NCBI GenBank assembly: GCA_046294265.1
Contig: JBKBKC010000002.1
Location: forward strand, 186,001 to 250,000
Direction of reading: 5' to 3'
Length of the DNA: 64,000 nucleotides
Origin: JBKBKC01 sp046294265
GTDB taxonomy: Bacteria > Pseudomonadota > Alphaproteobacteria > Rhodobacterales > Rhodobacteraceae
The notes below the pieces were generated by a model. It ran no database searches. It saw nothing but the letters and a program-made list of their open reading frames with translations, and was not told the origin of the DNA. Positions 33,348 to 42,900 of this stretch are shown piece after piece. The position numbers were made by a program, and so were the translations under genes. Position 1 is the first letter of the stretch. Each line of letters opens with the position of its first letter.

Positions 33348-34880
33348 TCACGCATGATGCGCCACCTCCATCCCATGCGCGCCCCCCATCATCAGCCCGA
33401 TCTCGTCGATGGTCAGCCCCGCCACGGCGCGCGGCGCGCTCAATCGCCCGCCGTTCAGCGCGGCAAACCTGTCCGCCACCTCCAGCAGCTCGTCCAGATC
33501 CTGACTGATCACCGCCACCGCCGCCCCCCCCGCCGCCCGGTCCAGGATCGCCTGCCGGATCGAGGCTGCGGCACTGGCGTCCACCCCCCAGGTCGGCTGG
33601 TTGATGACGATCACGCCGGGGGCCTGGCTCAGCTCGCGCCCCACCACGAATTTCTGAAGGTTCCCCCCCGACAGCGCACGCGCCGCCACCTGCACACCCG
33701 GTGTTCTCACATCGAACTCCGCCACGATCCCCCGCGCGAACCGCTCCACCGCGCCCCAGTCGATGAACCCCCGCCGCGCCAGCCCCATCCGCACCGCGCC
33801 CGACAACAGCGCATTTTCCACCAGGCTCATGTCCGGGGCCGCCGCATGGCCCAGCCGCTCTTCCGGTGCCGCCACCAGCCCCGCCGCCCGCCGCGCATTG
33901 GGGCCCAGGTGACCCATCTCCACCCCGTCGATGCGCACCGCCCCCGGCGCGCATCGCAACTCGCCCGACAGCGCCAGCAGCAACTCGTCCTGCCCGTTCC
34001 CGGCCACCCCCGCGATGCCCAGCACCTCGCCCCGCGCCACGCGGAACGCCACATCCTTCAAGGACGTGCCAAAAGGGATGGGCGAGGCCACCGAAAGCCC
34101 CGTCACCTCCAGCGCCACCGCCCCCGGCGGCTTCGCGCGCCGCTCGGGCGGGGTCAGCACCGCACCTACCATCAGCTCGGCCATCTCGCGCGCCGTCCGC
34201 TCGCGCGGGGTGCAGGTGGCGACCACCTTGCCCCGCCGCAGGATGGTCGCCGCATCGCACAGCGTGCGGATCTCCTCCAGCTTGTGACTGATATACAGGA
34301 TCGCCGTGCCCTCGGCCGAGAGCTGGCGCAGCGTGCGGAACAGGATGTCCACCTCCTGCGGGGTCAGAACAGATGTCGGCTCGTCCATGATCAGCAGTTT
34401 CGGGTCCTGCAACAGGCAGCGGATGATCTCTACCCGCTGCCGCTCGCCCGCCGAAAGGTCGCCCACCATCCGCCCGGGGTCCAGCGGCAGGCCATATTCC
34501 GCGCTCACCGCCCTGATGCGGGCGGCAAGGTCGCGCATCGGTGGCGGGGTCTCCATCCCCAGCGCCACGTTCTCGGCCACGTTCAGCGCCTCGAACAGGC
34601 TGAAATGCTGAAACACCATCGCGACACCCGCCCGCCGCGCCTCGGCGGGCTGGCCCGGCGCATAGGGTGCCCCGCGAAACCGCATCGTGCCGGCATCGGG
34701 CTTGACCAGCCCATAGATCATCTTGACCAGCGTGGACTTGCCCGCGCCATTCTCGCCCAACAGGGCATGCACCTCGCCCGCACGGATGGAGAACGACACA
34801 TCGCTGTTGGCCACCACGCCCGGATAGGCCTTGGTCACCCCCTCCACCGCCAGGAGTTCCCCCCGCGCTGCATCGCTCAT
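33348..34880 (-). CDS. BMP-type ABC transporter ATPase (two ATPase domains)
   Basis: The 510-residue protein carries two ATPase domains. The first (about 10-245) is complete: Walker A GENGAGKST, signature LSAGERQRVEI, Walker B LLIMDEPTS. The second (about 265-495) has GVAGNGQDE at its Walker A and LSGGNLQKF as signature; loss of the Lys in this domain is normal for sugar/nucleoside-type importers. ATG 34880 overlaps the xdhC stop (ATGA), linking the importer to xanthine dehydrogenase expression. Confidence 0.93.
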   Translation of the reverse strand: MSDAARGELLAVEGVTKAYPGVVANSDVSFSIRAGEVHALLGENGAGKSTLVKMIYGLVKPDAGTMRFRGAPYAPGQPAEARRAGVAMVFQHFSLFEALNVAENVALGMETPPPMRDLAARIRAVSAEYGLPLDPGRMVGDLSAGERQRVEIIRCLLQDPKLLIMDEPTSVLTPQEVDILFRTLRQLSAEGTAILYISHKLEEIRTLCDAATILRRGKVVATCTPRERTAREMAELMVGAVLTPPERRAKPPGAVALEVTGLSVASPIPFGTSLKDVAFRVARGEVLGIAGVAGNGQDELLLALSGELRCAPGAVRIDGVEMGHLGPNARRAAGLVAAPEERLGHAAAPDMSLVENALLSGAVRMGLARRGFIDWGAVERFARGIVAEFDVRTPGVQVAARALSGGNLQKFVVGRELSQAPGVIVINQPTWGVDASAAASIRQAILDRAAGGAAVAVISQDLDELLEVADRFAALNGGRLSAPRAVAGLTIDEIGLMMGGAHGMEVAHHA

Positions 34881-35977
34881 CCCGCCACCTCCTGCCTTGC
34901 GGCCTCGGACCTGCCCGCCCGCAGGAAAGCCGCCGCCACCCCCACCGCAATCGCCTGCGGATGCTTGCCAAAGGCCGGATCGCCCATCGGGCAGGCGATC
35001 CGCGCCACCGCCTGCGGCGCGTGCCCCAGCGCCAGCAGGCGGCCCCGGAACCGCGCCCATTTGGTGGCCGAGCCAATCAGCCCCGCAGAGGCAAAGCCAT
35101 GGCCAAGGAGGCGATGGCAAAGCTCCAGGTCCAGCGCATGACTGTAGGTCAGGATCAGATGCCCCGCCCCCACCGGGGCATGGGCCACCAGCCGCGCGGG
35201 GTCGGCGGCGGGCAGCAGGGTCACGCCATCTGGCACCACTGCCGGAAACCGGTCACACGCCACATCCACCCAGGTCACCGCGACACCGGGCAGCGGGGCC
35301 AGCACCGCCACCACAGCCCGGCCCACATGCCCCGCCCCCCAGACCCAGACCTCGCGCGCGGGCACCGCCACCGGCTCCGCCAGCCAGGCCTGCATCAGCA
35401 TGACCCCCGGAACCTCGCCCCGCCCCCGCGCCCGGTCCAGCATCCGCGCCACGGCGAGCGGCATCGCGCTGCCGTCAAGGCTGCGGGCCACCACACCCGC
35501 CACGGCCTGCGGCACCGCGCTGAAAACTTCGGTCACCAGCACCACCGCCCCGCCGCAGCATTGCCCCAGCGCCGGGCCCAGCGGAACCCGGTCCACCCGT
35601 GCGCGTACAAGGGGCAGGGCGCCTCCCCTCCCCCTCGTGGGGAGGGGATGGGGGTGGGGGGCCGCCGCATCAGGCAACGAGCCGCCCTCATGCCCCGCGC
35701 CCGCGCCCCCCTCCCCATCCCTCCCCCACGAGGGGGGAGGGAGGTGCCCCGCCTCCCCGTCGCGCCCGCCGTCATCCGCCGCCAGCATCGCCCGCGCCCG
35801 CCGCGCCGCCTCCCATTCCAGCGCCCCGCCGCCGATGCTGCCCGACTGCCCTTCCGCCCAGACCAGCATCGCCGCCCCAGCCTCGCGCGGGCTCGATCCC
35901 TCATGCCCCGCGATCACCACCCGCGCCACCGGTCCATGCGCGGCAATCGCCGCCTGTAGGGCTTCCAGATCAAACAT
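34877..35977 (-). CDS. xdhC: XdhC, molybdenum cofactor insertion/sulfuration chaperone
   Basis: XdhC binds the molybdenum cofactor and helps load it, sulfurated, into XdhB. The N-terminal XdhC/CoxI domain contains GHEGSSPREAGAAMLVW and, later, GQCCGGAV; the C-terminal Rossmann-like domain contains VWVWGAGHVGRA and ASAGLIGSATKWARF. The protein is 366 residues, about 40-50 longer than usual. The excess matches residues of about 77-119, encoded by a long inverted repeat. ATG 35977 overlaps the xdhB end by 8 bp. Confidence 0.93.
   Translation of the reverse strand: MFDLEALQAAIAAHGPVARVVIAGHEGSSPREAGAAMLVWAEGQSGSIGGGALEWEAARRARAMLAADDGGRDGEAGHLPPPSWGRDGEGGAGAGHEGGSLPDAAAPHPHPLPTRGRGGALPLVRARVDRVPLGPALGQCCGGAVVLVTEVFSAVPQAVAGVVARSLDGSAMPLAVARMLDRARGRGEVPGVMLMQAWLAEPVAVPAREVWVWGAGHVGRAVVAVLAPLPGVAVTWVDVACDRFPAVVPDGVTLLPAADPARLVAHAPVGAGHLILTYSHALDLELCHRLLGHGFASAGLIGSATKWARFRGRLLALGHAPQAVARIACPMGDPAFGKHPQAIAVGVAAAFLRAGRSEAARQEVAG
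35621..35746. repeat. Long inverted-repeat element inserted in frame in xdhC
   Basis: Two GC-rich arms of about 42 nt (35621-35662 and 35705-35746) are nearly complementary, built around CTCGTGGGGAGGGG and CCCCCACGAGG. They are separated by about 42 nt. The whole element is 126 bp, a multiple of three, and adds about 42 residues to XdhC without a stop, including PHPHPLPTRGRGG. It is a different family from the AAATATCC elements. Confidence 0.82.
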
Positions 35978-38369
35978 CGCCCTGCATCCGCCGCACCGCC
36001 GCCAGCACCCGCTCGGGTGTCGCGGGCGCGTCCAGGCCCGGATAGACCCGGCCATCCCCGCAGGCTGCCACCGCATCCGACAGCGCCATCAGCGCCGAGA
36101 TGCCCAGCATCAGCGGCGGCTCTCCCACCGCCTTCGACTTGCCCACCGTGTCCTCGGCATTCGGCCGCCCCCAGAGCGCCACATTGAACACCCGCGGGCG
36201 GTCCGAACAGGCGGGGATCTTGTAGGTGCTGGGCGCATGGGTCGCGAGCCGCCCCTTGCCGTCCCACACAAGCTCCTCGGTCGTCAGCCAGCCTGCGCCC
36301 TGCACATAGGCCCCCTCCACCTGACCGATATCCAGCGCCGGGTTCAGGCTGGTGCCGGTGTCATGCAGGATGTCGGCGCGCAGGATGCGGTTCTCGCCCG
36401 TCAGCGTGTCGATCACCACCTCGGTCACCGCCGCCCCATAGGCGAAATAGTAGAACGGCCGCCCCGTCCCGCGCTTGCGGTCCCAGGTGATCTTGGGCGT
36501 GGCATAGAACCCGGTCGAGGACAGCGACACCCGCGCCTGATAGGCACTCAGCGCGGCTTCGGCAAAGCTGAGGTCCGCCCCCTTCACCCGCACCCGCCCG
36601 CCCGCGAACACCACCTCGCCGGGTTCCGCCTGATGCCTGCCCGCCAGATGCGCGGCCATGCGGTCGCGGATGATCACCGCCGCCTGGCGCGCCGCCATCC
36701 CGTTCAGGTCCGACCCCGAGCTTGCTGCGGTGGCGCTGGTGTTGGGCACCTTGGCGGTATCGGTGGCGGTGATCTTCACCTCGCCCGCCGTCAGGCCAAA
36801 GACCGCCGCCGTCACCTGCGCCACCTTCTGGTTCAGCCCCTGACCCATCTCGGTGCCGCCATGGTTCAGGATGACCGAGCCATCCTGATACACATGCACC
36901 AGCGCCCCCGCCTGGTTGAAGGCGGTCAGCGTGAAGCTGATCCCGAACTTCACCGGCGTCAGCGCGATCCCGCGTTTCAACAGTGGGCTCCGCGCGTTCC
37001 ACGCCCGGATCTCCGCCCGCCGGGCCTGCAAATCCGAACTTCGCTCCAACTCCGCCACCAGCTCATGCCCGATGAAATCCTCCACCGGCATGCGATAGGG
37101 CGTTGTCTGAACCTCGCCCGCTTTCATCTCGGCCGAAATATCCTCGGGGGGTGTGTCCATTGGTTCGCCATTGGTCCAAGAACCAATGGACACGGGGGGG
37201 GCAGACAGCCCCCCCGCCGTGCCAGGGGCCGCGCGGTAGAAATTCAGGCGCCGCACCGCCAGCGGCTCGCGGCCCGTGGCATGGGCCACATGGTCCATCA
37301 CCCGCTCGATCCCCACCATCCCCTGCGGCCCGCCAAAACCGCGAAAGGCGGTGGCGCTGCAGGTGTTGGTCCGCAGCCGGTGGCTTTCGATGCGGATATG
37401 GGGCAGCCAGTAGCAGTTGTCGGCATGCAGCATGGCGCGGTCGGCTACGGGCAGCGACAGGTCCTGGCTCCAGCCGCAGCGCATGAGGTGGGTGAACGCG
37501 AGGCCCAGCACCCGCCCCTCGGCATCCACGCCTGCGCGGTAGAGGATGCGCAGGTCGTGCCGCTTGCCGGTGATCACCATGTCGTCGTCGCGGTCATAGC
37601 GCATCCGCGCAGGCCGCCCCGTGCGCGCGGCCACCACTGCGCAGGCGATGGCCAATGCGTTGCCCTGGCTTTCCTTGCCGCCAAAGCCGCCGCCCATCCG
37701 CCGCGTCTCGACCCGCACGGCGCTCATGGGCAGGTGCAGCGCATGGGCCACCTTGTGCTGCACCTCGGTCGGGTGCTGGGTGGAGGAATGGATCAGCATG
37801 TCGCCCCCCTCCAGCGGGATGGCGGCGGCGACCTGGCCCTCCAGATAGAAATGCTCCTGCCCGCCCACCTCGAACGACCCCTCGACGGTGATCGGCGCCG
37901 CGGCGATGGCGGCCTCGGCCTCGCCCCGCGCCCAGATCACGGGGCCCGCCTCGAAGCGGCTGTTCGCGGCCAGCGCGTCATCGACGGTCAGCAGGGCCGG
38001 CCGCTCGGCATAGCTGATCCGCGCCTGACGCGCGGCTTTCCGCGCCGCCAGATGGCTGTCCGCGACCACAAGGAACACGGGCTGGCCCACATAATGGACG
38101 GTGCCGGTGGCCAGCAGCGGCTCATCCTGCACCGAGGGGCTGCAATCGGGCATATGGGCGAAATCCTCCGCCGCCAGCACCATCACCACACCCCGCGCCG
38201 CGCGCACCGCCGAAAGGTCCATCGCCGTGATGTCGCCATGCGCGACGGAGGACAGGCCGAACGCGAGATGCAGCGCATTTGCGGGCAGGGGCAGGTCATC
38301 GACGTAACGCGCCTGCCCCGTCACATGCAGGGGGGCGGCATCATGGGGCAGGGGTTTGCCGATGCTCAT
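35970..38369 (-). CDS. xdhB: Xanthine dehydrogenase, molybdenum-binding subunit
   Basis: XdhB (799 residues) carries the molybdopterin active site that oxidises hypoxanthine and xanthine to urate. Visible motifs are GGQEHFYLEGQ, MGGGFGGKE, TAFRGFGGPQGM with the substrate-contacting Arg, and the catalytic-Glu region KAVGEPPLMLG near residue 735. The protein is about 20 residues longer than the Rhodobacter capsulatus one as I recall its length. Residues of about 385-415 come from a palindromic element at 37123-37217. The start at ATG 38369 overlaps the xdhA stop (ATGA). Confidence 0.96.
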   Translation of the reverse strand: MSIGKPLPHDAAPLHVTGQARYVDDLPLPANALHLAFGLSSVAHGDITAMDLSAVRAARGVVMVLAAEDFAHMPDCSPSVQDEPLLATGTVHYVGQPVFLVVADSHLAARKAARQARISYAERPALLTVDDALAANSRFEAGPVIWARGEAEAAIAAAPITVEGSFEVGGQEHFYLEGQVAAAIPLEGGDMLIHSSTQHPTEVQHKVAHALHLPMSAVRVETRRMGGGFGGKESQGNALAIACAVVAARTGRPARMRYDRDDDMVITGKRHDLRILYRAGVDAEGRVLGLAFTHLMRCGWSQDLSLPVADRAMLHADNCYWLPHIRIESHRLRTNTCSATAFRGFGGPQGMVGIERVMDHVAHATGREPLAVRRLNFYRAAPGTAGGLSAPPVSIGSWTNGEPMDTPPEDISAEMKAGEVQTTPYRMPVEDFIGHELVAELERSSDLQARRAEIRAWNARSPLLKRGIALTPVKFGISFTLTAFNQAGALVHVYQDGSVILNHGGTEMGQGLNQKVAQVTAAVFGLTAGEVKITATDTAKVPNTSATAASSGSDLNGMAARQAAVIIRDRMAAHLAGRHQAEPGEVVFAGGRVRVKGADLSFAEAALSAYQARVSLSSTGFYATPKITWDRKRGTGRPFYYFAYGAAVTEVVIDTLTGENRILRADILHDTGTSLNPALDIGQVEGAYVQGAGWLTTEELVWDGKGRLATHAPSTYKIPACSDRPRVFNVALWGRPNAEDTVGKSKAVGEPPLMLGISALMALSDAVAACGDGRVYPGLDAPATPERVLAAVRRMQGDV
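37123..37217 (+). repeat. Palindromic element (subfamily B) inserted in frame in xdhB
   Basis: CATCTCGGCCGAAATATCC and CTCGGGGGG are followed by a perfect 14-bp hairpin (arms GTGTCCATTGGTTC at 37153-37166 and GAACCAATGGACAC at 37180-37193) and by GGGGGGCAGACAGCCCCCC. The same pieces occur between genes at 33271-33342. On the minus strand it is read through in frame and encodes about 31 residues of XdhB. Confidence 0.85.
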
Positions 38370-39760
38370 GGCGCCACCTCCAGCACCGAGACGGGGGTGC
38401 CCGCGAGATCATGCCAGTAGCGGGTCAGCATGTTGGCCGCGGTGGTCAGACGATATTCGGCACTGGCGCGCATGTCCGACAGCGGGGTGAAATCCCGGGC
38501 GAAAGCGGCGCGGGCGGCGCTGATCGTGGCCTGAGTCCAAGGCTGGCCGATAAGCGCGGCCTCGACATGCGCCGCGCGCTTGGGGATGCCCGCCATGCCG
38601 CCAAAGGCGATGCGGGCGGCGGTGACGGTGCCTTGCGTCAAGGTGACGTTGAAACCGCCGCAGACGGCCGAGATGTCCTGGTCGAAACGCTTGGACAGCT
38701 TGTAGCAGCGCAGGGCGGGGGCATGGGCGGGGATCGTCACAGCCTCGACGAACTCGCCTGGGCGGCGGTCCTGCTTGCGGTAGTCGAGAAAGAAATCCTC
38801 CAGCGCCATCTCGCGCCGTGCCGCGCCCTGACGCAGATGCAGCCTTGCCCCTAGTGCGATCAGCGCGGGCGGGCCGTCGCCGATGGGCGAGCCATTGGCG
38901 ATGTTGCCGCCGATGGTGGCGGCGTTGCGCACCTGCACCGACGCATAGCGGCGCAGCAGTTCGGCAAAGGACGGGTGCAGGGGCCTCATCGCCGCCCACA
39001 GGTCCGAGATCGTGACCATGGCCCCGATGCGCAGATGCGCGCCGTCATGGTCGATCCGGGCCATGTCGGTGCAGCCCCTGAGGAAGGCCACGGGCGCAAG
39101 GTCGCGCAGTTGCTTGGTGACCCAGAGGCCGACATCGGTGGCGCCCGCGATCAGGGTTCCCTCCGGATGGGCCTGATACCACGCGGCCAGTTCGTCGGCG
39201 TCTCGCGGGGTGGCGAGGCCGGGGGCTGCCTGCCCCCGGGCCCCCGGGGATATTTCGGCCAAGATGAAAGGCGAAGGTGTCAGCCAGTCGGGGACCGGGG
39301 CGGGTTCGGCGGCATGTGCGGCGCGGATGATGGGGGCGTAGCCGGTGCAGCGGCAGAGGTTGCCCGCAAGCTGGTCGTCGTGGTCGGTGCGGCCCTGCAG
39401 GTGGGCGGCGGCCATGGCGACCACGAAGCCGGGCGTGCAGAACCCGCATTGCGATCCGTGATGGTCGATCAGCGCCTGCTGGACCGGGTGCAGCGTGCCG
39501 TCGGGGGCGGCGATCCCCTCGACCGTGCGGATGGCGCAGCCGTCGATCTGGGGCAGGAACAGGAGGCAGGCATTGAGCGTGCGGGTGCCCGCGGCATCGG
39601 TGACCATGACCGTGCAGGCGCCGCAGTCGCCCTCGTTGCACCCTTCCTTGGTGCCGGTCAGGCCGCGATCCTCGCGCAGCCAGTCCAGCAGGGTTCGCAT
39701 CGGCGGCTGATCCGTGACGCGGACCGGCGCGCCGTTCAAAAGAAACGCGACCTCTGACAT
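38366..39760 (-). CDS. xdhA: Xanthine dehydrogenase, FeS/FAD subunit
   Basis: XdhA (464 residues) passes electrons from XdhB to NAD+. The N-terminal [2Fe-2S] ferredoxin domain has CNEGDCGAC plus a later Cys; the second cluster domain has CGFC and CRCTGY. The FAD domain starts near residue 185 with TLIAGATDVGLWVT and TIGGNIANGSPIGD. Residues of about 164-184, in the linker between the iron-sulfur and FAD domains, come from a palindromic element. ATG 39760 heads the operon. The intergenic region to dnaE (215 bp) probably holds the operon promoter, but I see no clear -35/-10 pair. Confidence 0.96.
   Translation of the reverse strand: MSEVAFLLNGAPVRVTDQPPMRTLLDWLREDRGLTGTKEGCNEGDCGACTVMVTDAAGTRTLNACLLFLPQIDGCAIRTVEGIAAPDGTLHPVQQALIDHHGSQCGFCTPGFVVAMAAAHLQGRTDHDDQLAGNLCRCTGYAPIIRAAHAAEPAPVPDWLTPSPFILAEISPGARGQAAPGLATPRDADELAAWYQAHPEGTLIAGATDVGLWVTKQLRDLAPVAFLRGCTDMARIDHDGAHLRIGAMVTISDLWAAMRPLHPSFAELLRRYASVQVRNAATIGGNIANGSPIGDGPPALIALGARLHLRQGAARREMALEDFFLDYRKQDRRPGEFVEAVTIPAHAPALRCYKLSKRFDQDISAVCGGFNVTLTQGTVTAARIAFGGMAGIPKRAAHVEAALIGQPWTQATISAARAAFARDFTPLSDMRASAEYRLTTAANMLTRYWHDLAGTPVSVLEVAP
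39210..39269 (-). repeat. Palindromic element (subfamily A) inserted in frame in xdhA
   Basis: On the minus strand it reads TTCATCTTGGCCGAAATATC, then a GC-rich inverted repeat and GGCCTCGCCAC. It is nearly the same as the intergenic copy at 9082-9142. Translated in the xdhA frame it gives FILAEISPGARGQAAPGLAT, placed in the inter-domain linker. Confidence 0.85.
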
Positions 39761-39975
39761 GTTGTAACCTGCCGCGTTACTCCCTGATCGTCCGTCCCCC
39801 CTCCGATGCGGCGTAAGAGGGGGGCGGTGCCGTTATATCGGCTTTTGTCCATCAAGCATCGGGTGGGGGCCATGTGGCAAGGGGTGTTTGCGCTGGGGAA
39901 CGCACAGCAGTTTCGGGATTTGCCAAAGAATGGGGCAGGGATTGCGGGTGGCCGCCCGTTCGCTAGGCTGAGGGC

Positions 39976-42900
39976 ATGAGCATCCTCTATGTCCCCCCCC
40001 GATTCATCCACCTGCGCGTCCACACCGAATATTCGCTGCTGGAAGGTGCCGTGCCGGTGAAAAAGCTGGTGGGCCTGTGTGCCGAGGCGGGGATGCCTGC
40101 GGTGGCTGTGACCGATAGCAACAACATGTTCGCGGCGCTGGAGTTTTCGACGCTGTCGATGGCCGCCGGGGTTCAGCCGATCATCGGCTGCCAGATCAGC
40201 CTGGCGCATGACCCCGCGCAGCCGGGCGAGCGGGCGCGGCTGCCGGCGCCCGTCGTCCTTCTGGCGCAGGACGAGGCGGGGTATCTGAACCTGATGAAGC
40301 TGAACTCCTGTCTCTACATCGGCAAGGCGGGGCAGGTGCCCCAGGTGACCCTTGCGGAGATGGCGGCGCATGCCGCGGGTCTGATCTGTCTGACCGGGGG
40401 GGCGGAGGGGCCGCTGGGGCGGCTTATCCAGGCGGGACAGGGGGCCAAGGCGCGGGCGCTGGCGGAGCGACTGGCGAGCCTGTTTCCGGGGCGCCTTTAT
40501 GTCGAGTTGCAGCGCCATCCCGGCGACGGGGGGGTGTTGCCGGAAGCAGAGCGCGCGACCGAGGGGCCGATGATCGACCTCGCCTACGATCTGGGCCTTC
40601 CGCTGGTGGCCACGAACGATGTGCATTTCCCCAAACCCGCGATGTATCTGGCCCATGACGCGATGCTGTGCATTGCCGAGGGCGCCTACGTCGACCAGCA
40701 GGCCCCGCGCCGCCGCCTGACGCCCGCGCATCACTTCGCCTCCGAGGCCGAGATGTGCGCGCTGTTCGCCGACCTTCCCGAGGCGCTGGAGACCACGGTG
40801 GAAATCGCGCGCCGCTGCGCCTTTGCCGCCAGGAAACGCGCGCCGATCCTGCCGCGCTTTGCCGAGGACGAGGTGGAGGAGTTGCGCCGCCAGGCCCGCG
40901 CGGGGTTGGCCGACCGGCTGGCGGTCATTCCCCATGCCGTGCCGGTGGCGGAGTATGAGGCGCGGCTGGACTTCGAGCTGGGCATCATCGAGCAGATGGG
41001 GTTTCCGGGCTATTTCCTGATCGTGGCCGATTTCATCAAATGGGCCAAGGGGCAGGGCATCCCGGTGGGCCCGGGCCGGGGGTCGGGGGCGGGCAGCCTG
41101 GTCGCCTATGCGCTGACCATCACCGACCTCGATCCGCTGCGCTATGGCCTCTTGTTCGAGCGGTTCCTGAACCCCGAGCGGGTCTCGATGCCCGACTTCG
41201 ACATCGACTTCTGCATGGACCGGCGCGAGGAGGTCATCGCTTACGTCCAGAACCGCTATGGCCGCGACAGGGTGGGGCAGATCATCACCTTTGGCGCGCT
41301 TTTGTCCAAGGCGGCGGTGCGCGATGTGGGCCGCGTGCTGCAACTGCCCTATGGCCAAGTGGACCGGCTGTCGAAGATGATCCCGGTCGAGGGGGTGAAG
41401 CCCGTCAGCATTACCAAGGCCCTGGCCGATGAGCCGCGCCTGCGCGAGGCGGCGAAGGAAGAGGTCGTGGGCCGCCTTCTGGACTATGCGCAGGCCATCG
41501 AGGGACTCTTGCGCAACGCCTCGACCCATGCCGCGGGCGTGGTCATCGGCGACCGCCCGCTGGACGAGCTGGTGCCTTTGTACCAGGATCCGCGCTCGGA
41601 CATGCCCGCCACCCAGTTCAACATGAAATGGGTCGAGGCCGCGGGGCTGGTGAAGTTCGACTTTCTGGGGCTCAAGACGCTGACCGTGATCCAGAACGCG
41701 CTGGATCTGTTGCGCCAGCGCGGGGTTGAGGTGGACATCGGCCTGATCCCGCTGAACGACGCGAAAACCTATCAGCTTTATGCCAGCGCCCGCACGGTGG
41801 CCGTGTTCCAGGTGGAAAGCTCGGGCATGATGGACGCGCTGCGCCGGATGCGGCCCACCTGCATCGAGGATATCGTGGCCCTTGTGGCGCTCTACCGCCC
41901 CGGCCCGATGGAGAACATCCCCGTCTATTGCGAGGTGAAGAACGGGCTGCGGCCGCTGGAGTCCATCCACCCCTCGATCGACCACATCCTGAAGGAGACG
42001 CAAGGCATCATCGTCTATCAGGAACAGGTGATGGAGATCGCGCAGGTGATGGCGGGCTACAGCCTGGGCGGCGCCGACCTGTTGCGCCGCGCCATGGGCA
42101 AGAAGATCGCCGAGGAGATGGCCAGGGAGCGGCCCAAGTTCATCGCCGGGGCCACCGCCAACGGCGTGAGCAAGGAAAAGGCCGGCGAGGTGTTCGACCT
42201 GCTGGAGAAATTCGCGAACTACGGCTTCAACAAATCCCACGCCGCGGCCTATGCGGTGGTCAGCTACCAGACCGCCTGGCTCAAGGCCAACCACCCGGTC
42301 GAATTCATGGCCGCCGTGATGAACTGCGATATCCACCTGACCGACAAGCTCGCGATCTACAAACGCGAGGTGGACAGGATGGGGATCCCCGTCGTGGCGC
42401 CCTGCGTCAACGCCTCGCTCGCCACCTTCGGGGTGCGGGATGGCGCGCTGGTCTATGCCCTCGGTGCATTGAAAAACGTGGGCGTCGAGGCCATGCGCGC
42501 CATCGTGGCCGCGCGGGGCGACCAGCCCTTCGCCGATCTGCCCGACCTCGCCCGCCGGGTGGACCTGAAACGGCTGGGCAAACGCCCGCTGGAAATGCTG
42601 GCCCGCGCCGGGGCCTTTGACCGGCTGGAACCCAACCGCGCCCGCGTGTTCGAAGGGCTGGATGCGCTGGTGGCCTATTCGGCGGCGGTGCATGAGGCGA
42701 AATCCTCGGCCCAGGTCAGCCTCTTCGGCGAGGGCGGCGCAGATGTGCCCGTGCCGCGCCTTGCCTTCCGCGACGACTGGCTGCCCATCGAGCGGCTGGC
42801 GCAAGAGCATCAGGCCATCGGCTTTTACCTCTCCGGCCACCCGCTGGACGACTACATGCCCGCCCTGCGCCGGCGCGGCGTGCAGACGCTGGCCGAGGTG

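Noticed and set aside
33348..34100. Missing Walker A Lys in the second ATPase domain of the BMP-type ATPase
   Set aside because: Common in the sugar/nucleoside ATPase family; the first domain is complete.
32571..38420. Long plus-strand open frames opposite the xdh and importer genes
   Set aside because: Same reason; the opposite strand encodes well-known proteins with complete motifs.
39761..39975. A TTGGCA...TGC pair upstream of xdhA resembling a sigma-54 promoter
   Set aside because: The spacing between the GG and GC elements is 14 bp, not the required 10.
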